Source: Alkalihalobacillus sp. BA299 (GTDB lineage: Bacteria > Bacillota > Bacilli > Bacillales > Bacillaceae_F). Taken from it: a stretch of 64,000 bases of DNA. Below, piece by piece: positions 1 through 7,848 of this stretch. The notes below the pieces were generated by a model. The model saw only the letters and a list, made by a program, of their open reading frames with translations. It did not search any database and was not told the origin of the DNA. The stretch lies in NCBI RefSeq assembly GCF_017745675.1, contig NZ_JAFLJM010000020.1:1-64000 (forward strand). The letters are read 5' to 3'. Made by a program: the position numbers and the translations under genes. Numbering within the stretch: position 1 is the first letter of the stretch; every line of letters starts with the position of its first letter.

Positions 1-42
1 AACTGCTGGAAATACACCGCTCCATTTTACTTTGTTTTTCAT
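1..42 (-). CDS. DapA-family aldolase/lyase, N-terminal fragment (runs off the window)
   Basis: Only the first 14 codons are present, reading MKNKVKWSGVFPAV. This resembles the N-terminus of dihydrodipicolinate synthase / N-acetylneuraminate lyase family proteins, where a K-W-x-G-V-F-P-A opening is common. The start is supported by an AGGAGG ribosome site 8 bases upstream (about 51-56). Two LacI-type palindromes lie upstream, which would suit a sugar-acid catabolic gene. The family call rests on 14 residues and is tentative; that a gene starts here is much surer. Confidence 0.5.
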   Translation of the reverse strand, partial: MKNKVKWSGVFPAV

Positions 43-76
43 ATTAAATTCCTCCTAATTGATTAATAAGTTTATA

Positions 77-88
77 GTAAACGTTTAC
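77..88. promoter_or_regulatory. LacI/CcpA-type operator palindrome
   Basis: GTAAACGTTTAC is a perfect 12-base palindrome with a central CG, as in LacI-family operators and CcpA cre sites. It lies about 35 bases upstream of the leftward DapA-like start, where it could repress transcription. Which regulator binds is not known. Confidence 0.5.
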
Positions 89-235
89 GTAACACAATAG
101 TATAATGATAGCGCTTTTTTGTCAATACATTTATTATTTTCTGATATATTTAGCTGATTTAATAGTATTTTACTCTTCTTTTTGAAATAATTGTAAATAA
201 TAATGGAAGAAATATAGAAATTACGTTAACTTCTA

Positions 236-248
236 GGTAAACGTTTCC
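236..248. promoter_or_regulatory. Second LacI/CcpA-type operator-like palindrome
   Basis: GGTAAACGTTTCC shares the AAACGTTT core with the palindrome at 77-88. Two copies about 160 bases apart would suit a looped repressor or a divergent regulator gene. The rightward gene that might be served is not intact. Confidence 0.4.
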
Positions 249-399
249 TTGCTAAAGGAAACAAACTGCACTGGTTTTTCCCAAGGATAAAATAAGGAGG
301 GTCGGGGCTTTTATTTGTGGAAGGAGGTATGCGGATTGAGAAGGTAGAAACTTCTTTACTCTACATCCTATTAGAAGGTTCTGTTACCTATTTCAAATT

Positions 400-452
400 G
401 GGGTACTGCCGACAAAACACGTATAATATCCGCGTTTTGTCAGCAGTACCCC
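400..452. repeat. Large inverted repeat, 22-base arms
   Basis: Arms at 400-421 and 431-452 pair over 22 bases with two transition mismatches around a short AT-rich loop. The run 249-771 otherwise has no convincing gene. A short rightward open frame begins with ATG at 329 (opening MRIEKVETSLL), directly behind AGGAGGT with no spacer, and runs through this repeat to a stop near 494. It could be the stump of a lost regulator. The inverted repeat may be a bidirectional terminator or an end of a lost element. Confidence 0.5.
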
Positions 453-771
453 TTTTAGAGATAACGTTCATTGTAAACAGTTACAAGACTTACTAGTCCA
501 AGTTCCTAGAAAAAGTTGTTATCTAAAGCCGCATGTTCCATTGGGCTTTTGGAACTTGTCCAAGCAAACATGCGTATACCACGTAGATTTTCTTCCCTCC
601 ATCCCTTTCTTCTTAAAAGGCGATGGAGGTTTTTTACGTGCCACCCACTTCTTAGTTGTACCATTCTTAGCCTTTTTCTTATCCAGCTATCCCAATTATC
701 AAATTTTATTTTGACATTTCCATAACTAAAATAGTTTACCCAGCCTCGAAGATATGGATTAAGCTTTTCTT

Positions 772-923
772 TTTGCTGAGGCTGTTGTCACACTCGAACA
801 AATTATGGACCGCCTTGGTCATACAGACGATTAAATTACTAAAAATGTGTACCTCTATGTCACGGAAGAAATGAAAAAAGAAGCCTCGCAAAAGTTCGCT
901 GAACTCATGAGAAGCCTCCGTTA
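772..923 (+). pseudogene. Tyrosine integrase, C-terminal fragment
   Basis: The rightward frame reads MDRLGHTDD, then a TAA where the 30.1 kb relative has CAA, then ITKNVYLYVTEEMKKEAS and ends in ELMRSLR-stop. This is the C-terminal catalytic stretch of a phage-type tyrosine recombinase, including the LGH motif and the tyrosine-bearing NVY segment. Everything upstream of the LLAEA segment is missing, and the internal stop makes it dead. It is closely related to the fragment at 29750-30290. It sits immediately left of an attachment-like repeat, the usual int-att order. Confidence 0.8.
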
Positions 924-930
924 ATTACCT

Positions 931-1126
931 CAATGTTAGCAAACCACTCTCACCTTACCATCAAATCCTTATATATCAAGGGTTCGAGGGGCAGATATCT
1001 AGCCTCCACTCCTAGAAACTCCAGACTCTTCCCATTCTCCTACGTGGCAAAGAGCGCCAATTTCGGATGCTCCAGATTCCTGCGTTTCTAGGCAGTCCCT
1101 TCGGCTTTTCTTATTACATCATGCTG
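931..1126. repeat. Attachment-like repeat, copy A (interrupted)
   Basis: The stretch 931-995 (GTTAGCAAACCACTCTCACC, then ATATATCAAGGGTTCGAGGGGCA) matches the four other copies in the window. The expected continuation into ACATCATGCCGCC is displaced: a diverged ACATCATGCTGC lies at about 1115-1126. About 120 bases separate the two halves, including a small palindromic element at 1011-1092. Copy A closes the leftmost island, whose integrase remnant ends at 923. Confidence 0.6.
1011..1092. repeat. Small palindromic element splitting attachment copy A
   Basis: CCTAGAAAC (1011-1019) and GTTTCTAGG (1084-1092) are inverted ends of an 82-base segment. It separates the two halves of an attachment-like sequence that is continuous in the other copies. 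It has no coding capacity. Such compact inverted-ended units behave like tiny non-autonomous repeats; more copies would need a genome search. Confidence 0.4.
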
Positions 1127-1143
1127 CATTTTACGTAAATTAA

Positions 1144-1884
1144 CTAAGCATTTTTATTTATTGCACTTAAATAAAGGTTTAATGAATCTTCTACTTCGAT
1201 TGTGACTAACTTAATAAAGTCATCATATTCTTTCTGTGTATGTGCTTTATCTAATGCTTCGTAATAAGCTAGGCGATTTTCTACTTTAATAACAATGGGT
1301 GGAAAACCGTCTTTCATGAGTTCCAAATTTAACAACAAGCGTGATGTCCGGCCGTTTCCATCAATAAATGGGTGAATTCCAACAAAAATAGCATGTAGCA
1401 TAGCTCCACGAGCAACCGGATGCAATTTTTTCGTTTCTGCTTGTTCATACCATGCCATCAACTGTTCCATCTCTTCTTTTATAAGTAAGGGAGCTGGAGG
1501 TATATGTTTAGCACCAGAAATAAAAACTTGCTGGTCCCGATATACACCTGCATATTCATCATCAATTCCTTTTAGTACTAGTCGATGTAGATTCTTAATT
1601 TGCCACTCCGACAACGGTTCACCCTTTTGTACAATCTCCTCTACAAAGTGAATCGCATCCCGATGATTTAAAACCTCCAAGTGTTCACGGAGCGTTTTGC
1701 CACCAACAGTAATTCCTTCTAGAACTACCTTCGTTTCGTTGATCGTTAACGTGTTTCCTTCAATTGCATTTGTATTATATGTCCATTCGAGTAATAACTT
1801 TTCACGTAAACTTTTGACTGTATATTTGGGTAATGGTCGATTGGCATCTAGAAGAGCTTTTTTTTGATTGATTTGTTCGAACAT
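1144..1884 (-). CDS. Fic-domain protein (probable AMP-transferase)
   Basis: The protein carries the Fic core HPFIDGNGRTSR (about residues 171-182), the motif HPFxDGNGRxxR that transfers AMP, or occasionally another nucleotide moiety, to target hydroxyls. Residues 38-44 (TNAIEGN) match the inhibitory S/TxxxEG/N helix placed before the Fic core, so it should be self-inhibited (class II). At 246 residues it has the length of a small cytoplasmic Fic/DOC protein. ATG at 1884 is preferred over a GTG at 1902 because GAGGTG lies a proper distance before it. No separate antitoxin gene is adjacent, consistent with the built-in inhibitor. It shares its island with a primase-helicase remnant, suggesting defence or toxin cargo. 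Its target is unknown. Confidence 0.9.
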   Translation of the reverse strand: MFEQINQKKALLDANRPLPKYTVKSLREKLLLEWTYNTNAIEGNTLTINETKVVLEGITVGGKTLREHLEVLNHRDAIHFVEEIVQKGEPLSEWQIKNLHRLVLKGIDDEYAGVYRDQQVFISGAKHIPPAPLLIKEEMEQLMAWYEQAETKKLHPVARGAMLHAIFVGIHPFIDGNGRTSRLLLNLELMKDGFPPIVIKVENRLAYYEALDKAHTQKEYDDFIKLVTIEVEDSLNLYLSAINKNA

Positions 1885-2159
1885 TGGCTTCACCTCTTTC
1901 ACTCAACCATATACTTAAATTGAGAATACCATCGTTGCTCTGAATATACCTTCTAAACCAATTTTAACCAAATATTTGATAAAAGGTATATATTTTTTCT
2001 GATTTACACCAATCTATTTCCTCAGTTTTATTAATATCTGAAATCTTCTGAAAAAAAGCTTTTCTGCAAATGTTCACACTTACTTTATAGAGTGTTACCA
2101 AGGACAAACATTAGAATCTTTTGTTAAATTGTTTATATCGCTTTATTTATTTCAAATTA

Positions 2160-3407
2160 CTAGAATAAATAAATTTGTTGACTTTTCTCTTTGTTTTCAC
2201 CATATAGACTATAACCAATATTTTTATATCCCTTTAATCTCTTTTCAAACATTTTCTGTAAAACATCAACGTTTGAATTTACATAATCAAACACTTTTAC
2301 TTCATTTTTATCATTATGATCCCGGTGAAGCCGTCCTACATACTGTTGTAATGTTCCTTTCCAAGAGATTGGCATTGTTAGAAAGAGTGGATCTAATCTA
2401 GAATCATCAAATCCTTCTCCAACATATTTTCCTGTTGCAATTAACAATCTCTCCTCACTATCAGGTAATTTAATTAACTTTTCTAGCGCTTGTTGCCGTT
2501 CTTTCTTCTTCATAGCTCCTGATAGAATAATAATATTTTTAGCAAATCCCTTGAAAAGCTCATATAGCTCATTTATATGGTCTAAACGTTCCGTTAACAC
2601 TATAGGAGATCGTTTTTCATCTAGAGCTTGTAGAACATCATTAAAAATCATCTCGTTTCGTTCTTTATTAGTAGATAACAAAGAATATATAGCTTGTATA
2701 TCCGTTTCATTCGTTTTCATTAATGTTTCTCTTTTAACAAGAGCCTCTTGTTGGATAGTGAGTTGACCATAAAATTTAGCATCAATTGAATGGCCTACGA
2801 ATTGATTGTTTAGTATTTTAAGAGATATTTTATATTTGAGAAAAATTTCTTTTACATTTTCTATTAGACCCCTTGGTAGTATAAGCATATTGTTATTTAT
2901 CTCTGTACAATCAATCATTCTAGGAATTCGATGAGTGGAAAATCGCTTTGCTTGCGCTTTGAAAAATTCTGGATTTCCCAATGTCCCAAGTTTGCGTAAT
3001 TCATTTAGTATCTTACTAGGTAATAAACTCTTTGGAATTTGAATACCCTGATTTAATTCAATAGTAACTTCTTTTGGCAAGTAACTATTCTCAACTTTTT
3101 CTTTTACCTTATTAGAGCTTTCTGCCTCGGAGAAGTTTGTTACTATTTGTAAAATCTTTTTTTCAGGTATCTTTTTTATAGATGATAGATATTGCCATTG
3201 ATTTTCATATTCCTGAAATGAATCACTTACAAACACACTATTCCCTTTCATTTTTGCTTGTTTCTGTAATGGAAGAGCTATTAAATTACCAAAGCCTCCT
3301 TTAGGTAATAGATCTTGGTTAGGAAACATTCTATCAAAGGAATCCATTCCAACTTCAAAGCGTTTTTCACTTGTTTTCGATAAAATCTTTAACTCTAGTG
3401 TAGCCAA
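2160..3407 (-). pseudogene. TOTE-type primase-helicase remnant with internal deletion
   Basis: Residues about 10-70 (DSFDRMFPNQD, then GGFGNLIALPLQ) look like the C-terminal part of the archaeo-eukaryotic primase domain of TOTE conflict systems. Residues 240-400 are a superfamily 2 helicase C-lobe with VGEGFDDSRLD (329-339) and QYVGRLHR (355-362, motif VI). What should lie between, the helicase N-lobe with its Walker A and DEAD/DEAH box, is missing: FYGQLTIQQEA (212-222) jumps almost at once into the second lobe. The primase N-terminus with its catalytic acidic residues is also absent, and the only start is a TTG without a ribosome site. The remaining frame has no stops. It cannot hydrolyse ATP as a helicase and is best read as a decayed defence gene. 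Confidence 0.75.
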
Positions 3408-3488
3408 GGAAGCACTTATTTAACAGTATAAATCTAATGAAAATAAACATTACGATAGATGTCTTAACGTCTAAATTGATAAAAAAAA

Positions 3489-3526
3489 GGCTTCCCAAAA
3501 GTTTATTTAACTAATGAGAAGCCTCA
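3489..3526 (+). pseudogene. Integrase 3'-end vestige / terminator hairpin
   Basis: AGGCTTCCCAAAAG and AATGAGAAGCCTC form a stem of about 9 pairs flanked by A- and T-runs. The same bases still resemble the integrase C-terminus (KASQKF, a stop, then LMRSL). It precedes attachment copy B just as the larger integrase fragments precede copies A and D. It probably works as a bidirectional terminator. Confidence 0.6.
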
Positions 3527-3540
3527 ATTTTTTAAAATTT

Positions 3541-3640
3541 ATGTTAGCATTTCGTTAGCAAACCACTTCAAAACCCGGTCATACCAGGGGTTTCAGGGGC
3601 AAGATTACATCATGCCGCCCCTATGGTGAGAGTGTGTAAT
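3541..3640. repeat. Attachment-like repeat, copy B
   Basis: TTAGCAAACCACTT is followed by ATACCAGGGGTTTCAGGGGC and then TTACATCATGCCGCCCC. The last part reads in reverse as Gly-Gly-Met-Met-TAA, the end of groEL. The right flank TGGTGAGAGTGTGTAATATC is shared with copies C and D. It marks the border between the Fic/primase island and the large metabolic island. Confidence 0.75.
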
Positions 3641-3710
3641 ATCTTTAACGATATGTGATTAAGTAAAACCTATGAAATATATTCCTAAATGAAAGATTAT
3701 TTCAGAATAT

Positions 3711-3751
3711 ATAAAGGTACCGAATGCAAGTGGTTGCTTTCCATACCTTTA
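3711..3751 (-). terminator. Terminator-like hairpin after the symporter gene
   Basis: TATAAAGGTA (3711-3720) and TACCTTTATA (3742-3751) form a perfect 10-base stem just beyond the leftward symporter stop. The U-run is weak leftwards, but a run of T lies to its right. Confidence 0.5.
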
Positions 3752-3767
3752 TATAATTGTGCTTTTT

Positions 3768-5228
3768 TTAACCAATTACCTCTGAGTTCCTATCTTGATT
3801 TACTGTCATTTTTTTATCCGGAAACAATAACGAGAAAACTATTCCAAAAAAGGCTGCAATAAAAAAGGTCGTAAAACGAGAAGTAAGGATTCCTTCTAAA
3901 GGTGTACTTATCCATATTATAGTACTAATTAAACCGGTAATTATTGTGGCTACGGCACCGATACTTGAAAATCGCTTCCAAAAAAACATTAGAATAATTA
4001 CGGCTGATAAGGTACATCCTACCCCAGCCCATGCCCAGCTAATAACAAGTAACACTAGAGATTGGGACACCATTGCAAGCACAAGTCCTAATATTCCTAC
4101 CGTTACAACCAGAGTCCTTCCGATCTTAACTAATTGTGTATCTCTTAATTTAATTTTTGTTCCTTGGTTCAAAATGTCTTCAGTAATAGAACTTACTATT
4201 ACCATCAACTGAGAATTTGCTGTAGTTATAATTGCCGCAATTACACCTGCAAGTAAAAGCCCGGCAATCCAAGGTGAAAGCAAGTCATTAATCATAAAAG
4301 GTAAAATAGTCTCTACATCGGCAAAATTAGTATTGTTATAAAGTGTCCGTGCGGTCAAGCCAATTAAGAAAGCACCTCCATACGAGAAAATAGACCAAAT
4401 AACCACTGATATTATACCTATTTTAACTTCCTTCTTACCTTTTAAAGCCATAAACCTGGAACTTAGTTGAGGTTGTCCACCTAAATAACCAAAGAAATAA
4501 GAAAAATTATTAAAAAATAGAATACCTAAAGCAAACCCTGTCAATCCACCTGTCCAAGAGTCCATACCCCCTCCAGCACTAGAAAGAGTAGCACTAATTG
4601 AAAGATCTTGATTAATTATATGATATAAGGCTACAAGTGGGACTACCGTTAAAGTTAAAAGCATCATTATCCCCTGAATCATATCTGTCCATACAACAGA
4701 AGAGAAACCTCCCCAAAACGAAAGGATAATAACAATAAGTGTACATAAAACCATAGCTACTATAGGGCTAATTTCAAATGTGGTAAATAAGGTTTTTCCT
4801 GCCCCAGCAACTTGTGCTCCCAGATAAAATATAAAGAAGATAACAATCAATAGACTCGAACTATACAAGATAAGTCTTTTATTATTATCAAACCGTTCGA
4901 CAATAAACATTGGTAATGTAAGTACTTGTTTTTCGTTCGAATCTTTCATAAATTTTTTTGCAAGGAATATCCAAGCAACTAGAGCCCCTAGAATTGACCC
5001 CACTGCCATCCAAACTGCTGATAACCCCGATGAAAAAACAAACCCTGTATAACCTAACATAAGCCATGCTGATGAACCTGTTGCTCTTTCGGAAAATGCA
5101 ATTACCCACGCCGGTATTCTATCTGTTCCAAGTAAAAACTCCGAATGATTTATCTCCTTTCTACTGAAGTACCATCCTATTCCAAGCATCGCCAAAAGAT
5201 ATAGTATAATCTCAACAAGGATTACCAT
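3768..5228 (-). CDS. Sodium:solute symporter, SSS family (PutP-like)
   Basis: This is a membrane protein of about 486 residues with some 13 hydrophobic segments, in the size range of PutP/PanF-type SSS carriers that import a solute with sodium. Family features include the segment before SAWLMLGYTGF in TM2, the long helix with FWGGFSSVVWTDMIQG, and the AAIITTANSQLM stretch in the TM8 region, the usual sodium-site helix. The second ATG (5228) is chosen because AAGGAG precedes it, although with a long 12-base gap; the ATG at 5240 abuts the ribosome site. It is the first intact gene of the second island and stands alone, apparently in one-gene transcription. The substrate cannot be read from sequence; proline, another amino acid or a carboxylate are all possible. 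Confidence 0.85.
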   Translation of the reverse strand: MVILVEIILYLLAMLGIGWYFSRKEINHSEFLLGTDRIPAWVIAFSERATGSSAWLMLGYTGFVFSSGLSAVWMAVGSILGALVAWIFLAKKFMKDSNEKQVLTLPMFIVERFDNNKRLILYSSSLLIVIFFIFYLGAQVAGAGKTLFTTFEISPIVAMVLCTLIVIILSFWGGFSSVVWTDMIQGIMMLLTLTVVPLVALYHIINQDLSISATLSSAGGGMDSWTGGLTGFALGILFFNNFSYFFGYLGGQPQLSSRFMALKGKKEVKIGIISVVIWSIFSYGGAFLIGLTARTLYNNTNFADVETILPFMINDLLSPWIAGLLLAGVIAAIITTANSQLMVIVSSITEDILNQGTKIKLRDTQLVKIGRTLVVTVGILGLVLAMVSQSLVLLVISWAWAGVGCTLSAVIILMFFWKRFSSIGAVATIITGLISTIIWISTPLEGILTSRFTTFFIAAFFGIVFSLLFPDKKMTVNQDRNSEVIG

Positions 5229-5454
5229 TTGATAAAACATCTCCTTTTTATTTGATTAGGTAACAAAAAGTGTTTAACTATCCCTGTAATACTCCTTTAT
5301 TTGATTAAAACGAGTAATCTTTTAATAAATTGATTTTTCTGAAAATAATGTCAGGTAATTCTGGTTGTACTATTGTTTAAAATAGATAGCACGTAGATTA
5401 TTTTAATTTTATGACTCTAACAATAATAAAAAGGAGTTATAACATACCCTAGGA

Positions 5455-5560
5455 ATTACGTTCCCATCTTATCAGCCATGATTTGAATTTCAATATGACG
5501 TGGCTCTTCTATATATTTCTCAAGTTATACCCCCGGATTTCCAAATGCTATTACCAATCT
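5455..5560 (-). pseudogene. Biotin carboxylase fragment
   Basis: The leftward frame reads AFGNPGV, a stop, then [20 protein letters not shown]. It matches the ATP-grasp section of the intact biotin carboxylase encoded at 11018-12379 (there [15 protein letters not shown]). Only about 35 codons remain. It shows that a second carboxylase gene once stood here. The rest of 5241-5675 holds the symporter promoter region and no other recognisable gene. Confidence 0.75.
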
Positions 5561-5675
5561 ACTCTGGAAGTGCCTATATGGAAACTTCTTAGAATCTACG
5601 TTTTCATATGACAATGGTGCATTAACCAGTAACCATATAGCTCTGCATAAATCTATAGATTTCTTTTTCAATGTT

Positions 5676-6130
5676 TTACGGTTTAATCCAACCACGAAGC
5701 GTTGAAGCTTCAACGATCCTTCGAATCCCTTCGATATAAGCTGCAATTTTCATATCGACACCGTAACATTCAGACGTTCTGAGTATATTAGAGAAAGCGG
5801 ACATCATTACATCTTTTAATCGCTCATCTACTAATTCTTCCGTCCAATAGTAACCTTGATTATTTTGACACCATTCAAAATAAGAGACAACCACTCCTCC
5901 TGAATTTGCTAAAATGTCAGGAACAACCATAATATCTCTTTCTTTAAGGATTTTAACAGCATCCCTTGTTGTCGGTCCATTGGCTGCTTCTACCACAATT
6001 TTGCACTGGAGACGATCGGCATTTCGCTTATTTATTTGACCACCTATCGCCGCTGGAACAAGCACATCACATTCCTTTTCAAGCAATTCCTGATTGGAAA
6101 TCGAGTTGCTATATAAATTAGATAAAGTCG
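5676..6130 (-). pseudogene. Glutamate dehydrogenase, C-terminal fragment
   Basis: About 150 codons match the NAD-binding half of hexameric Glu dehydrogenase (GudB/RocG type): CDVLVPAAIGGQI, KIVVEAANGPTT, PDILANSGGVVVSYFEW and a final RRIVEASTLRGWI. The N-terminal substrate-binding half with its catalytic lysine is missing. No ribosome site or start fits the left-over frame. Upstream codons (NSISNQELLEKE) continue the homology a little before it breaks off near 6130. The intact enzyme would deaminate glutamate to 2-oxoglutarate, the natural follow-on step to 5-oxoprolinase encoded further right, so it was probably part of a pyroglutamate/glutamate catabolic set. Confidence 0.85.
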
Positions 6131-6197
6131 TTATTAAACTTCCTCGAGCTCATCTAACTTTGAAGCGGGAGTCTTAGCGCTAGTTAAACGAGATAAA

Positions 6198-6449
6198 TCA
6201 GTCACAACCAGTGGGTTTTGTATCTTCTTCTAAAACAGCTAACGTCATATCAGAAATAACTTCATCTCCTGATTTCACCTTTATCATTTTAATAACTCCA
6301 CTAACACCCAATTCTACTTTCTTGGTCAATCCATTCACTGTTTTAATAAGAAATAATGGTTCCCATTCATAAACAAATTCGCCTTCATTCACCATCACTT
6401 TTTCAACTGTTCCAGTTGATACACTAGATACAGTACGATATCTATTCAT
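6198..6449 (-). CDS. Biotinyl/lipoyl-like barrel domain protein, no biotin site
   Basis: An 83-residue protein beginning MNRYRTVSSVSTGTVEKV, with AAGGAGGGG six bases ahead of the ATG. Two pseudo-symmetric halves (GTVEKVMVNEGEFVYEWEPL and GVIKMIKVKSGDEVISDMTL) have the glycine/turn pattern of a biotinyl or lipoyl hammerhead. The hairpin that should carry the modified lysine (EAMKM-like) reads KTVNGLTKKVEL instead, so biotinylation looks unlikely. It lies among gene fragments and may be a decayed carrier or a scaffold/regulatory version. Whether it is expressed is unclear. Confidence 0.5.
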   Translation of the reverse strand: MNRYRTVSSVSTGTVEKVMVNEGEFVYEWEPLFLIKTVNGLTKKVELGVSGVIKMIKVKSGDEVISDMTLAVLEEDTKPTGCD

Positions 6450-6559
6450 AATGAACCCCTCCTTAAATCCATCCACGGAATTTAGATGCCTCAGTGGTTT
6501 ACGGACACCAACCATTTATGCCGCTATGCGAGTATCTACTTTGTGACGTTTGCGGTTTC

Positions 6560-7255
6560 TATTACATTTTGAAAAGCATCAACGACTTTTATTCAAGATT
6601 TCTCTACTTTCATTCAAGCTATCAATAATTTCTTCTGCGTTTTCTGTTTTTTTAGTAAACAAGCAAATTACTACTAGGATTACGACAATAAAACCTGGAA
6701 CGGCTTCATAAGTAATACCAAAGAAGTAAGTGTTTAATAGTTCTTTTACATCTAGTAAGAAAGCATAGGTCTATTGGGGTTGTTGTTTAACGAAAATAAC
6801 GGTAATTAATCCTGTAATCATCCCCCATGGACCAAAACAAGCTCCTAACCCACCGAATGCAAATAACACCATCCAGAATACAAATTCTTTGGCTGTGAAT
6901 GCCAATATTAGTGAATGGCCCATAAACACTACGGTAGTCAACCAACTTAAAAAGACTAGTTTCTTTTGCAGAATCTCTTTATCTTTGCCGATCATTTTTT
7001 GAGTAAATATCTCTTATAAATGCACTTGAACCTACAAGTAATTGACTATCGGCACTAGACATAATCGGTTCCAGAACAGCAATTAGTAAGAAGCCAAAGA
7101 AGAATGGGTTTAAAATTTCGGCACCTAATGTCAGGAAAACTTGCTCACGATCTTCATTAGGTAACATGCTGATATCAGGAAAGTAGGCACGGCCAGCCAA
7201 TCTAATTATGACAGCTCCCCATCCCATTAGAACATTCCAAATCGATCGCAGTCGT
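6560..7255 (-). pseudogene. SSS sodium:solute symporter, C-terminal fragment
   Basis: Leftward pieces in more than one frame reconstruct the second half of a PutP-type symporter: FFFGFLLIAVLEPIMSSADSQLLVGSSAF (the sodium-site helix; compare AAIMSTADSQLL in PutP), then RDIYSK, then WMVLFAFGGLGACFGP and a C-terminal tail near 6560-6640. Frameshifts near 7000 and 6770 and the missing N-terminal half make it non-functional. Its upstream end is fused to a fragment of an unrelated iron-sulphur protein gene, so a deletion joined two genes here. Confidence 0.8.
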
Positions 7256-7833
7256 TTTACTGATCCCTCCAAACGCTTTAGCAATAAGTGATGCAATAGG
7301 CTCTGACATTGACATTCCGTGATCGAGCCAAATTAAAGACATCGCGTTACCTAAGAGTACGGAAAGCATTAAAGTTCCGATAAATATTAAGACAAGTCCT
7401 GCTTTCCAGCCACGCTTTAAACGTACCAACTTCTAGATGTATCGACGATGAAAAGCCCAAAATACGGCTACAAGTATCATTAATTTAATGACCTCTTGAA
7501 AAAATGTAAAACCAGAATAAAGAGGTCCAAGTTGTACAGTGAACCTGGACCAGCCCTTTCCAGATAAAATCTATTGCTCCAAATTGAACGAGAATAAATC
7601 CATAAAACATCATGACATGGATCATTCCGCTTTTTTTATTTTTTAGTAATTTCTTTTGTCCAAATACATTAATTTCAATTTGTTTCCAACGCTCTTTAAT
7701 TTCCCCATCAAATTCTACTTTTTTCTAGTTAAATATATTCATAGCGGGTTTTAATTAAATGGACAAATAGGTAAACACCGTAACCAGTTATAAATAGAAA
7801 GGCTATTGTGTTGATAATTAAAAAAGCATTCAT
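7256..7833 (-). pseudogene. FadF-like (Fe-S) oxidoreductase, N-terminal fragment
   Basis: The frame starts MNAFLIINTIAFLFITGYGV at 7833, just 15 bases after etfA. It continues, with stops and at least one frameshift, through KVEFDGEIKERW, VFGQKKLLKNKKSGM and FIWKGL to VRLKRGWKAGLVLIF. This is the membrane N-terminus of the heterodisulphide-reductase-like protein that often follows etfBA and passes electrons from ETF to the quinone pool. The cysteine-rich Fe-S part is gone; at about 7256 the frame runs into a symporter fragment. The neighbouring etfBA therefore seem to have lost their usual membrane partner. Confidence 0.75.
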
Positions 7834-7848
7834 GACATAACATACCCT

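Noticed and set aside
530..574. Nested inverted repeats (CGCATGTT/AACATGCG with GTTCCA/TGGAAC) as a possible riboswitch
   Set aside because: Stems overlap and compete, no known motif fits and no intact gene follows.
516..725. Open frame of 69 codons, rightward
   Set aside because: No ribosome site, unusual composition, and it crosses short inverted repeats; looks like chance in non-coding DNA.
1144..2100. Separate antitoxin gene for the Fic protein
   Set aside because: No small partner gene is adjacent, and the inhibitory motif is in the protein itself.
5525..5746. 73-codon leftward frame overlapping the glutamate dehydrogenase fragment
   Set aside because: It runs out of frame with the dehydrogenase and ends in the carboxylase fragment; it is a product of decay.
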